Positions 1-10,859 of a stretch of DNA of 64,000 nucleotides are shown here, piece after piece (position 1 is the stretch's first letter; every line of letters begins with the position of its first letter). Position numbers and translations under genes: made by a program. The DNA lies in NCBI GenBank assembly GCA_944470555.2, contig OX104130.1:45603491-45667490 (forward strand), in the 5' to 3' direction. This DNA is from Heterobilharzia americana (lineage: Eukaryota; Platyhelminthes; Trematoda; Strigeidida; Schistosomatidae). The notes beneath the pieces are model-generated. The model worked only from the letters and a program-made list of their open reading frames with translations, was not told the DNA's origin and did not search any database.

Positions 1-25
1 GATTTATCAGTGTGGGAATTTATTG
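1..25 (+). other. possible 3' end of a host exon
   Basis: The first 25 bases stay open in one frame (reading DLSVWEFI) and run straight into GTAAGTGTG at 26, a textbook-strength splice donor. This could be the last bases of an exon whose body lies outside the window. The frame also stays open past the donor to 360, but with no recognisable domain, so the longer reading is probably chance. One good donor motif is weak evidence. Confidence 0.15.
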
Positions 26-3000
26 GTAAGTGTGTATACGTGCAGAAGGATATTCGAAACCCATTGTTACTCTTTCTACTAATAGTGAGACATATGATTC
101 GGTTGGTCCCACGTGGTTTACTAAATGATATACTAGCATGTACGAAGTACTATTTGAGTCTCCATCATTTAGAAGTGAGCCAAGAATCTTTACTCTTAAT
201 TCTTTATATTACAAGGGATAGAAACAAACTAGGAGAGAGAAGATTATATATTGAGGATTTAAGTTCATTGAAAACTAACGCTTTTTACAAAAAAAGCCAA
301 ACGAATGACTATGTTCACTTAAAAATTGCTCGTATTGCAAATGACAACAGCAAATTTTAATAAAATACTTCTGACCATATTGTCAGATAGTTTCAGTGCT
401 ACAACAGTCAACTGCATGTTCTAAATCGAATGTTTTTCATACCAAATCATAATAATATCAGACGACTGAAGACTGTTAGTTAAATGACTGTTTTCACGGC
501 GAGGTAAGAAGTTTAGATGTACTGAAAATCATGAGTTAGTAATATTGTCCAGTAAGAAAACCTCAAACGTCTTATCTATCGCATATTATTCCCGATGATT
601 GCCATGTTACATCAGTTAACTAAAGGGATCTGAAGTAACTTAAAGAATGGACTATATAGTGTGTGTATTCGCTGGGGGTAAATGCCACTGAGTTATTCAG
701 AAAAGACTTATACAGTCATTGGAACTGTTGGGTTCTGTTATTTCAGTGTAGAAAGTTGAAAATGATTAAATGCAAAAAATACTTTACTCATTAAAAGTGT
801 AGGTTGCATTAGGGACAGTCTCTAGTGGGAAATTTGGTTTCAACCCTCACTATGTTATAAGGAATAGGACTTAGTAAAATAAGGGGCAGCGCAACAGTCT
901 AAACGTGAAATCCACAAATGAGCGAAGCTTTCTGGTTAGCGGCCAACATTTCAATCAGGACAGTTTCTGGTTGTTAAGTAATTTTCATTTCTATTTGTGC
1001 AACTCACTTGGAGAGTCATTCAATAGAGAAAAATGTATTCGTTAATTTTTTCTCCACTTTTTCATTACGTTTTAACAGACAGTAATAAAAGTAGTCTTCT
1101 CACTTAAGGTAAATATTTAAACGTTTTGAAGTATGGTTTGCAGTAAAGTCATAATTACGAACCTTGTTTTATCACTGATTAATATGAATGTGATGAACAC
1201 TATAAAACTGTCCTCATGAGTGTATCATTGAGCTAATCTGTTAGAATTGAGGTTAAAATGTTTATCCATAGTCACCTCATGATACAGCACGATTATCCAT
1301 AAACTTCGTCTAGTATTTGTTCTGTTGGCTTGCTTAAACCTTGGTTACTAAACGTTTTTGACTGAATATGTCACATCAGGTTGCCTCTTTTGTACTAATT
1401 TCGATCATTCAAATATCAGCAAACCGTATGGTTTACTCTTGCGCATTTTAAAGATATTACAACCTTTTTCAGTTAACAACAATCTTGAGGAAATGCATGA
1501 CAGTGGATGGCAGTGGGTGAATCATGTAGTAGTGCAAACTACAGATTTTTATGTTGAATGAATGGACTAGTACACTCGTTTTTCTTTTCATCCTCACTCT
1601 ACAACAACGCACCTACAGGCTAGACTATACCTTAACAACGGCTGGGTGTTATGTATCATTGCTTATGACATTGTTATCTCTACTAATACTTAGATTCTAT
1701 ACTTATTGAAACGAAAATATTGTTCTCGGTATAAGTCTGTTTCAGTAGTGCATGCTGGAAATTTCATGCTGTGTAAAACATACTGTCTCGAAAAAGTGAT
1801 CATTGTTGCAATACTACTACTACTACTGCTAATAATAATAATAATAACCATTATTATCATACATCTTTGTTGGTCTCAAGAGATCCAAACCATGTGACTA
1901 AATCGTAAATTTCTTGTTACAAAACATAATTTTTTTGAATTTGACCCTACACGAAATCAGCAGTATGCATAACTGATAAATTCCAACCTTGAACAACATA
2001 AACTACTAGTTACTTTTGATTTTTAGTGATATTTCAGATAATGAAATATATCTTTAGTCTTCCATTGTATTTATGTGACCTACACTGTAGCATACACGAC
2101 AGTCTATATCTCAAAAATTTTAAGCTGTATACGGTTGAAAATGTAATTTCATTTTTTTATTCACTTTTTGTTTTAAAGTGCTCACTGTTAGAAAGCTAAA
2201 AACTAAATTAACAATGAAGTCTTGTTTTGAGTCTTTACATTACGTTTCCATAACTACCGACACTTTTAATATTTTGTTCAGATTTTTTATTTAGGTGAGT
2301 AGTCAATAATTTATTATTTCTGCTTGACATTTAAGAATATTAGAACTACTTTTCGGTGACTAACATAAGCAAGTATTTTTTAGGCAAGTCATTATGGTGA
2401 ATTGAGTTCTCGTTTGGTCTATGCTTGAGTACAGAGTATATACTTGTAGTCTTTATTCTGGAAAGGGGCTTGAAAAATGATAAACTAATTACTAATGCGG
2501 AAAGGTTCCTGTGTATGGTTAAATTACTTTTTCATAAAGTTTTTCTCAAGTTGTTTTTGTTTAACGAAACAGAAAATCTAAATATTTTCAGATGTTTGTA
2601 ATAGGTTCTTTACTGATGATTACAGTAAATTGTCTCAAGTGAGAAAGAATTTGACTTGCGTATGCATCATAGTTATGCTATTATTCTTTCGATTCGAGAG
2701 GTCTACTGAAGTACTCTGTCTTTGATGATTTGTGCTTGCTAAAACAAACCCAGTAGTCAGCCACTCAGTATCAAAACAGGATGTAGCGCTATTCAGTAAC
2801 TTCTATAGTTCTCATGTCTTACACAAGTACATCAAAGCACAAGATAGTTAAGCACAAGACAGAAAAGTAGAAGCAATATTATCAAAATTCGTGGAAAATC
2901 ATAAGAGGAGGAGGAGAAAAAAGGGTGCAACAAAGAATGAAATGTGGCTTGATTATTAGGGTGAAAGTAATATATGCGTGCATATTCGTTAATGAGTTAA

Positions 3001-3230
3001 ACTCTGAAACCCATTACTTCAAGTTTTCAGGATTTTGACTACCAACAGGATTTCCAACTTAGAAGTCCACACTTCCATTCAGAACTCAGTCAGAAACTTC
3101 ACAGGCTGATACTGCTCTTTAGCTTGGACATATTTACTATTTTTGTAGCCTACTCCAGCTTTAGCTAACATTACACGTTGAAACTGCTGGTGACTTGGTA
3201 GTCATAACATATATCTTAGCTTACTGTTAA
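26..3230. other. AT-rich intergenic or intronic DNA, nothing recognised
   Basis: I see only short chance reading frames, no transposon protein motifs and no tRNA-like boxes here. A trinucleotide microsatellite at 1810-1849 is listed separately. Intron or intergenic sequence is the simplest reading. Confidence 0.5.
1810..1849. repeat. (TAC)n/(AAT)n microsatellite
   Basis: A compound trinucleotide run: about five TAC units followed by about six AAT units. Similar runs occur at 7,905-7,975, 13,648 and 31,436. Confidence 0.85.
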
Positions 3231-3234
3231 TTTT

Positions 3235-3300
3235 TATGACTACAACACTGGATGATGCGGGTTCGAATCACTAAAAGAACGTCAGTTTCCTTGTGTTGCA
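3235..3300 (+). mobile_element. possible tRNA-like SINE scrap (B-box)
   Basis: GCGGGTTCGAATCAC around 3258-3272 matches a Pol III B-box (GGTTCGANTCC) well. No clear A-box or hammerhead core is attached, unlike the SINEs at 8.2 and 22.6 kb. It may be a fragment of the same family or a chance match. Confidence 0.25.
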
Positions 3301-6300
3301 GATACGCCTTGTTGATCAGTCTTGACAAGTACAAAACTGCGATCTAAGGCTTCTCGCTGACTGACTCCTAGCATCTGACACCAAAAAGTTTCAAAAATGC
3401 TTTCAGCTTGCAATCACTTATTGTTTATTTACTTACGGTAGGGATAACTGCAGAAATTTGTTGTAGATAAATATCTTACACAGAGATAAATTGCTGACAA
3501 AATTAACAACATGAAGAATAGAAAACAACAGCTTTTCTGATGCATTAGTATTCTATGTGATATATTGACTACAGTTAGTTTAAAAATATGAATAATGCCT
3601 ATGCCTACCTCTTTGGTCAACTTAATAATTAGTTTAAGCATTAGATTCACTGCATTTTTTACCTCACTAATCGATCTTACTATTAGAATTTAATGTCACT
3701 TTTCTCAATTCGACGACTACACGACAGTAAATGACTGTTCACTACATGCATGACTCTTCTATTGACCGCTGTATTGGAAACAATTTCGATATATAATGTT
3801 TTCTCTATAATTTTTCATGAATTCCTTCGTACAATATCAAGGTTTCTTCACTTTGTCACAGTATCTATAATATGCAGATTTACTCCCGGTAGCGAACTGT
3901 TACCAAAGTATTCGTTTCGCTGACAGCCGACTACAACAGTAAGTGTTAGTCGTAGAGGAGATGATATTCCGTTCATTTTTTTCAAATTATCACAACATTA
4001 CACTGTTGTTTATATATAGTTCTACTATTTAATTATGTTCACCGTTTGAAGGTTTAATAAATGTAGCTAAAATTAGACATAAGTATTATTCGAATTCAAT
4101 ATTTTAATATATAGTTTTCAAAAACTAAAGATTTGACGCATTTATTTTCTTTTCTACTTGAGTACCTCTCATTTACACACACATACACACGCAGATGTAT
4201 GTATCATAGATGTACACTCGTATTCATATATACATATACTGTTTTCTCCACTTGTCTTATCTCTTTCTCTTCATGTCTAGCTCACTCTTTCACTTTCTTT
4301 GTTCAAGCAAAAAGACAGGAAAAGCAATTACTGCTTGTAATCTTTTTACTTAGTATACTTAGAAACCTGCATACAGTACAAAACATACACACATACAAGG
4401 AGAAAAAGTGAAAAGATGAATAAGTTGAAAAAGAAAACATTAGAAAATCACTTTTCTATTCATCTACCACATCTGAAATCAGTCAAGTGAAAAACTTAAA
4501 AGTTAAGGTTTGCTGTTCAAACTGTGTTAGTTTTTCTTCATTTTTCCAAAAAATATGGAATTTTCTAGTTTTCTATTAAATTCCGGTGATTTTCAAATTT
4601 GACTTATCTGAATTTGCAGAATTTTTTCACTTTTCCTGGATACTTTTTGTGTCTTTTTTTGTGTATATGTATGTGGGATATATGATGTTCATTCTGCTTC
4701 TAAACACCTGACTCTATGATTTGCACTATTCAACTGATGAGAAGAGTGTGTTCACTGTAAATTATGCTATTGTGTATCTATGCGTACATCATATGTTGAT
4801 TAATAAAGTGTCAGTATGTGTGTTGTTCTCACTCTTCTAATTGCTAGAATCCGTCAATGTTAATTTGTTTGCCTTCATAGAGAAGAGTCTATCACAGGTG
4901 TTTCTCGGAACTTTCTTTACAAATATTTCCTCACAAACCGATAACGGTTTGTTTATTCATTAATTTTCATTTATTCTGTTGTTCTACTGTTATTTTATCT
5001 TAAGATTCCACTATTCTCCAAGAAAATGAACAAAATTCTATTTGATACTTATCCCACTTAGAAAACCACTACTTATAGGTCTTCAGGCCATACTTCTCAC
5101 GAATGCCCAAGAAGAAGTAGAGTGCCGAGTATGTTGAAGAGGCTGTGGTATGCACAGCGAAACGTTCAGAAAAATCCTGTTTAGATTTTCTAAGCATGTT
5201 GAGATTGTATTAAAAATTACTTATTTACTGACTACACAATAGTTATATGAAACTGGTTTAAATAGCCTGATGTTCCACATTTTCGAAAATGGCAGTGAAA
5301 TTTAATGTTGCATCATTCATTTACAAGTTTACGCTTACTTATATCAAGGTTAGAAGCTAATTCTTAATGCAGTGAAGCCATCATAATGCTCGATAAACAA
5401 TGATTATAGCAGGACAGCATTAAATTTCGTATAATTTGTCCTGTTCGGCGGCAGTGCGTTGCTAACAAAAAATGGCAAGTTATGCCTTCAATGAGGATTT
5501 GAAGTTAGACCTTCTTCATAGGTTTTCTTTTCCCGAGATGCGTAGATCTACTATCAAGCCTACATTTTCTTATAATAAAACAGCATCAGCAGTGAGATGA
5601 ATTTGAAGTAAGCTATTTGAGGTTTTCCAAAAGTAATTTAAAGCCTTGTTCTCATGAAATGAAATGTGTCTGGCTGTTCCCAATTACGACTACAGCAGGA
5701 AGAAAGGTGTCAACCAATCACATACTACATCATCAAGAAAAGCTTATAAATCATCTTTGAGAGACTTCTAGTAGTTAAATTCATATCTAAGTCAATGATG
5801 ATCACTTTGTCAGGAAGGGAATGGAATACCTGATGATTCACTAAAATTCCTCAGAGGATATAACATAAGAATCATACTACGGGGTACCTATTTTCTCAAC
5901 CATTTCACTGAATTTTAAACCGGTTTATCATTTTATGTATGCTACTAAATGAGGTGCATTTTAATATTCCTCTTGCATAATATATTACTTAAATAGATAT
6001 TATCAGTTAATTTTTCTGCACTGCATCCAAGTGAACATTTTGTCTTTATATTATCAACAGTGTTTTTGTGTACTGAATATTATCTGAGTCAGTCAGCTGG
6101 AGAAACATGAGAAATAATAAAGTTCAACCAATTGACACTAAACTGGAGACATTATTCTTTATCACTTTACACATGTTTCTTTTTTGGGGCTTCTAGAGAA
6201 ATCCATTTTGGTATTTTAACTTATTGTGCTATTCATGTCCAGTTGTTCCAGCAGTAATACTGTTTACCATGATCATAAAAGTAAGTGCCTTAATCTGGGT

Positions 6301-6411
6301 CATTCAACAGATTATAAGTAGTTTATTTAAACGCCATTTCAGCAGACGGAACAGTAAAAATCTGTATCTGAAATAGTGCAAAATATTTGCAGCTCAGGTA
6401 GATGGTCTTGG
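3301..6411. other. AT-rich DNA without recognised genes
   Basis: Only short uninformative reading frames occur. There is a CA/TA-rich stretch near 4,166-4,205 and pyrimidine-rich sequence near 4,240-4,310. No transposon motif was recognised. Confidence 0.45.
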
Positions 6412-6784
6412 TTGTATTGTGTTCTCTGAGCTGGTGGTTTGGTCGTGGAGCTTTCATTGTCTTGCTAGAAGATATCATTGGCATTTATTTCAGTATGAGG
6501 TAAGCTGTCAATATCTCTCCGTAAGTGATTTAGTAGCTTGCCCTGACGAACTAGTTTGTGATTTTTTGTTTCCTTTGGCTGTTGTGTCATTGACTGTATA
6601 GATTTTCCTGTTGGCTGTTCCTCTGCTTGACCTCTGACCTTTCTGTCGTTTATCACTTTTCTTAATGGTTGATAGATTGGGTCTGTCTGTACATCTATTG
6701 ATTGCTGACTGACTTAAATGCCAAGCTTCTAGAAATTCTCTGACATTCTTTGTGTTTCCTCTCTCCGTCCCAGATTTCTACATT
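6412..6784. repeat. left arm of 373-bp inverted repeat (PLE 3' end)
   Basis: Reverse complement of 7376-7748 under x -> 14,160 - x, with only a few mismatches seen (for example Asn/Ser in one shared frame, and one C/A near the inner end). On the - strand it holds the C-terminal tail and 3' flank of a Penelope-like element, directly downstream of the GIY-YIG coding remnant at 6,860-7,370. Confidence 0.9.
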
Positions 6785-6789
6785 GTCGA

Positions 6790-7375
6790 AAGTGAATTCA
6801 TGTCCACAGGTGGTATTCATTTGCACTGAAATGAGTTATGAAATGTTATGACATTAAATAGTCAGTTGGTGTTAATGTAGATGAAGTCGAAGAGGGCGAC
6901 CACTTTGTGCAATGTAGTGTTGACTACAGTTATTGCAGTTGATTTTGTAAATGATGTTTGGTTTGCCTTTGTTGGTTGTTGCATCCTTTGGTCTCCATAA
7001 TAGTGTTTGGAGGAAATTTGTTGGTTTATCAGCCACACCAATTCCAAGTGGTCTCAATAATCTTGTGATATCTGATATATTCTTATTGTATGTTAGGATG
7101 ATGTATTTGTTGATTCCTGTCGATGACTTTGTGGCTGATGTTGTACGGTATAGGCTTCTTCTAATAAAGCTTCTCAGGTAGCTGTTTTTCTTTAGGGTTG
7201 GCATCAAGTAATTTTCTTCGTTTCTCCATGAAGTTGTTGTACTCCAGCGCGTTCACGCTCTTTTGAATAGAGTCTGTATGCAACTACTTTTGTGCATTGT
7301 TGGACTGTTGCCACTGTAGTTGAGTATTTGTTCAGTGTGTGTTGAATTCTTGTACACTTGGGTTCCCAGTTTTCT
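6790..7375 (-). pseudogene. Penelope-like element: RT-EN linker plus GIY-YIG endonuclease remnant
   Basis: Read on the - strand, this is the C-terminal half of a PLE polyprotein. A linker comes first (containing RIQHTLNKYSTTVATVQ and VVAYRLYSKE), then a stretch with PLGIGVADKPTNFLQTLL, then the GIY-YIG core with NIIYKINCNNCSQHYIAQSGR. The expected glycine of YIG is Ala here. This linker-GIY-YIG order is the hallmark of PLEs, which use the endonuclease to nick target DNA for priming. The reverse-transcriptase domain is missing, and the copy is cut at about 7,375, where an inverted copy of its own tail is attached. A frameshift separates the linker from the endonuclease part. The copy is dead. 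The family is secure; the subfamily (for example Cercyon-like) is not determined. Confidence 0.8.
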
Positions 7376-7748
7376 AATATAGAAATCTTGGACGGAGAGA
7401 GGAAACACAAAGAATGTCAGAGAATTTCTAGAAGCTTGGCATTTAAGTCAGTCAGCAATCAATAGATGTACAGACAGACCCAATCTATCAACCATTAAGA
7501 AAAGTGATAAACGACAGAAAGGTCAGAGGTCAAGCAGAGGAACAGCCAACAGGAAAATCTATACAGTCAATGACACAACAGCCAAAGGAAACAAAAAATC
7601 ACAAACTAGTTCGTCAGGGCAAGCTACTAAATCACTTACGGAGAGATATTGACAGCTTACCTCATACTGAAATAAGTGCCAATGATATCTTCTAGCAAGA
7701 CAATGAAAGCTCCACGACCAAACCACCAGCTCAGAGAACACAATACAA
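7376..7748. repeat. right arm of 373-bp inverted repeat (PLE 3' end, inverted)
   Basis: Inverted copy of 6412-6784. On the + strand it reads EFLEAWHLSQSAINRC and then a short tail, the usual PLE C-terminus after GIY-YIG, followed by 3' flank. It is joined head-on to the truncated 5' end of the PLE at 7,375, a tail-to-head inverted arrangement known for PLE insertions. Confidence 0.9.
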
Positions 7749-7904
7749 ACAAAATTTGTCTCTTAAATCACCTCGTGACTTCGCTTTTCTTGATCGTTGT
7801 TATTTTAAATTCATTCTACTTCGGTCATTTGCTGCAACCTAATTAATAACAGGCAGTGGATCTGTTGGACTGTGCACGTCAGACTGCCTTAAAAGTAACT
7901 GCTG

Positions 7905-7978
7905 TTCCTGCTACCCCTCTTTCTACTACTATTAGTGCTACTACTCACATTACTATTACTATCATCACTACCGATGCA
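7905..7978. repeat. degenerate TAC/ATC microsatellite
   Basis: Imperfect TAC/TAT/ATC trinucleotide run within otherwise unremarkable sequence after the PLE. Confidence 0.6.
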
Positions 7979-8184
7979 TATCTTCACATGATTTCCTTCC
8001 TAGTTATGTAGCAGTTTTGTCGATGCATAAATAAGTAAATGATATTTCAGCTTGTTGCCTAAACTAATTCAGGTCGTAAACACACTTTAGTATCACATAT
8101 TCAATATCCCGACTTTGTATTATGATTTATGTCAAAATCCTTTACAATAGTTCAAGTTGTTATTCATCGTAGACTGACATCAGT

Positions 8185-8368
8185 TGGAGGAACAAAGGAA
8201 ACCTGGGAGCACTGGACAGCTGTTTCGTCCTAGTATGGGACTCCTCAGCAGTGCGCACCCATGACCCCACAGCAGCAGGGATAGAACCCGTGACCTTCAG
8301 GTTCCGCGGCCAGCGCGTTACCATTGAGCCACTGGGTCAGAATCCAGTGCTCCATATTTCCAACTTCT
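8185..8368 (-). mobile_element. tRNA-like SINE carrying a hammerhead ribozyme (Smα-like)
   Basis: On the - strand, an A-box-like TGGCTCAATGG (8331-8321) and a B-box GGTCACGGGTTCTATCCC (8295-8278) form an internal RNA polymerase III promoter. A complete hammerhead motif follows at 8254-8209. This is the layout of the schistosome Smα SINEs, which depend on LINE or PLE machinery to move. GGAGCACTGGATTC near the 5' end repeats the ribozyme's stem I bases. It is the best preserved of at least five related copies in the window, and no obvious target-site duplication was found. Confidence 0.8.
8209..8254 (-). ncRNA. hammerhead ribozyme, type I, apparently intact
   Basis: On the - strand: stem I 5' GCACTG (8254-8249), core CTGAGGA, stem II GTCC/GGAC with a CATACTA loop, core GAAA (8226-8223), a short stem III (ACA/UGU around a GC loop), cleavage triplet GTC (8217-8215), and stem I 3' CAGTGC (8214-8209). 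Stem I is six perfect pairs. All conserved core bases (CUGANGA...GAAA...NUH) are present, so self-cleavage between 8215 and 8214 is expected. Stem III is minimal, as in natural schistosome hammerheads. Pairing was worked out by eye. Confidence 0.85.
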
Positions 8369-8369
8369 G

Positions 8370-9576
8370 TTAGCTCACGATATATTACAATATTGTTTGT
8401 TCCCACTATCATTTAAGAGGTCAAACTGAGGAGGTTATATAAGTACGTTTCAATCCATGTACTCACTAAGGATAGAAACAACGTGTCTGTCACTCAGCTT
8501 GAAAGTAAAGATAGGGAACTATTAAATATGCTTTTTATTTACTCTTATGATGAAGGAACACACATAACTTTACTGTGTATTCGATACAAAAAAGGCGCAT
8601 CTTGTTATACTGTACGTATCACTACTGCTAAATTACCTTGAATAATCTTTTACTATCATTGGAGGATGCAGATTTAGATGTAATAGTAAGTATTCATATG
8701 AAATCAAGAAAGTAGCACCGAAATATTCCAGAAGTAGTGGTAACTAGGTTCGAAGTCATCTGTTAAATATCTTCATAAGCTGAGTACAACTGCAAATTGC
8801 AAAATCACTTAAGTCAACGAGTTTACAGAATGGTTAGGCAAAATATTTTAATTTATTGAGAACAGGGTGAAATCATTGAGTAAAATGTAACTACTTTTAA
8901 AGGGAAATCATGCTGTCTTAGATAAATGTTGTTTAAAGTCAACAGATGAACTACTAGTATTGCGTTTCTATAGTCAATGGAAATGAACGTAATCAAGAGT
9001 AACTAAGCCTCAGTCAAGAGAATGAGCAGAACTAAAGAATAAAAATCACTTTATCTATATAAACCAGTAAAGAGGAAAAAATTAACTTCATCAGTCGTTT
9101 GTTAGTCAGGAAAAGGAGTTGAACATTGTGTTTCTGGAGTTGGAAGAGAATTTATTCGAACAAATGTTTAGCAGTTATGAAAAGGAAGCTTTTTATCTGA
9201 AAAGGTGTAACTCATTGTAATACCTCGTTCTAGTAGCAAATGATCTCAGCACTAACTTAAGTGGATTGTAGAAGGTATCTTTTACTTGGTTTTCTCATTT
9301 GAGTAATTCCTCTAAATTAGACCAAAGTGTTCATAAAGAACATGAATAGTAAGAATATATTGCTGTTTTCTCTTGCTTATGAGGTCTTATCGAATAACTT
9401 CCACTTATGTTATGTACTAGATTATTCTTCGTCTTAAGAAATGTCCTCCCATCTTCTTCTGAAATTTGCTTTGTGCTGTTATAAAAACTGGCTGAAGGTT
9501 TGTTTAACTCTGCGAAAACAAGCCCATTGGAAAGAATATTTCCCTTATCCCAACCATCTACCTTTTGTTTGAAACC

Positions 9577-9579
<3 letters not shown>
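8370..9579. other. no gene recognised
   Basis: AT-rich DNA with scattered stops in all frames and no transposon motif seen. Confidence 0.4.

Positions 9580-9638
<59 letters not shown>
9580..9638. repeat. (TA)n microsatellite
   Basis: An uninterrupted TA dinucleotide run of about 29 units. It abuts the outer end of the probable LTR remnant of the Gypsy element on the right. Confidence 0.98.
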
Positions 9639-9639
<1 letters not shown>

Positions 9640-9641
<2 letters not shown>

Positions 9642-9862
9642 CAAGTCGAACACGTACAAAAAGTAACGGTTTATATAATTTTTCATTGGTCTTGGTATGT
9701 TCTACACTTTTCTAGATAGTCCTTTAGCCAATCTAGGACCCACACGTATGATCACGTGGTTTTCTGTGAATGTTCGGGATGCTACGGTTGGTTTTGAAGC
9801 CCTTTCGATAAATTCCAGGCTTCTCTAAGGAATCTAGGGGATACTGTCTCACTTCGTAAAAT
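9640..9862 (-). mobile_element. probable LTR remnant of a Ty3/Gypsy element
   Basis: It lies immediately downstream (- strand) of the Pol C-terminus. The boundary carries a polypurine tract (AAGAAGGGGAT on the - strand, around 9870-9860), as expected just before a 3' LTR. No second LTR copy is present in the window, so the assignment rests on position and the polypurine tract. Confidence 0.5.
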
Positions 9863-9904
9863 CCCCTTCTTGAAGAAAATAACTGTAAGTAGGAGTGTTG
9901 CTTA

Positions 9905-10850
9905 TGATTTTACTTGGATCTTCTTGAGGGGTTTCTGAAACGAATCGTTCGATACTGTGTTGATTTTGGGGTAGCAGAATTCTGACAATTCTTCTTGCTG
10001 CTCATAAATCGTGATTCGGTTTGTGATTGTTGTAGGTTGTCCAGCAACCAAGCGAGTGACAAGCTGAGCGCATTATCGTTTCTGCCGTGTTTATGAAGTC
10101 CTAGTCTTAGATGATTTACGTGTCTTGCAGATTTCTGGACCAACTTGCACTTCATAAAGTAATCTCCCAATTTTATGTTTCATTACTCCTATTTCCCACA
10201 GATTTCAAACCTGGTGGTTTTAATTTTAACCTTATCACCAGCATGGGATTTCCTGTTTTGTTATAGCCGCTAGCTGCTTTTTGACGTAGCTGTATGTAGT
10301 ATAGGCGCAAAAATAGTTCTTATTCGGTGACGAAACATGCACTCTGTAGAAGACTCCCCGGCTGGTGTGTTGGGATTCGGAGTATTTCTGTGATTTGCAA
10401 GGAATCTGTTAATAACAGTGCTTACGGATCTTTCTGTTTCCATTTCCAATAAAACACTTTTAAATGTATCCGCAAATCGTTCCACATAGTCATTTGATTA
10501 GGAGTGACAAGAAAGGAACATAAGAGCTGGACTGAATTTTGTCTGCAAAAAGCCGAAAATTTTACTGAGGTACGTTGCACCGACATGGGTGTGAAGAGGA
10601 CTTGGGCTGATTTCTTGCCGCAAAAGTGAAGTTAAGACAATTTTGATACGCCTTTTCGATATTTCGGTCTATATTAGGCCAATATAAGTGGCTACTGGCC
10701 AATGATTTCATTGTAGTTATGCCTGGATGTCTAAAGTGGAATTGGTTTAGGACATTTTGTCGCAGACTATTTGGCACCACACTTTTGTAGTGAAACATGA
10801 CAGATGATTCCACAATCGATTTAATTTGACGTGTGGTCGACTGGCATTTG
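9905..10850 (-). pseudogene. Ty3/Gypsy Pol remnant: integrase with internal deletion
   Basis: Read on the - strand. 10,813-10,562 holds the integrase zinc-binding region, with FHFRHPGITTMKSLA and SHLYWPNIDRNIE followed by NCLNF. The second Cys of the usual CxxC is lost. The sequence then jumps to the end of the catalytic core at 10,485-10,270 (YVERFADTFKS, FLANHRNTPNPNTPAGESS), so most of the DDE core is deleted. 10,170-9,910 is the Pol C-terminal part, with HVNHLRLGLH and a basic end. Stops and frame changes separate the parts, so it cannot integrate. The HHCC spacing and NTPNPNTP motif fit Gypsy rather than BEL/Pao. Confidence 0.8.
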
Positions 10851-10859
10851 ACTTTTTAG

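Noticed and set aside
10..360. A 116-codon open frame at the start of the window as a gene
   Set aside because: No recognisable domain, starts within the putative exon end and runs through a strong donor site; probably chance read-through.
8278..8331. A functional tRNA gene on the - strand
   Set aside because: A- and B-boxes are present but no cloverleaf with an acceptor stem can be folded; it is the tRNA-like head of a SINE.
9500..9715. Open frame encoding a long Tyr-Ile repeat
   Set aside because: Produced entirely by the (TA)n microsatellite.
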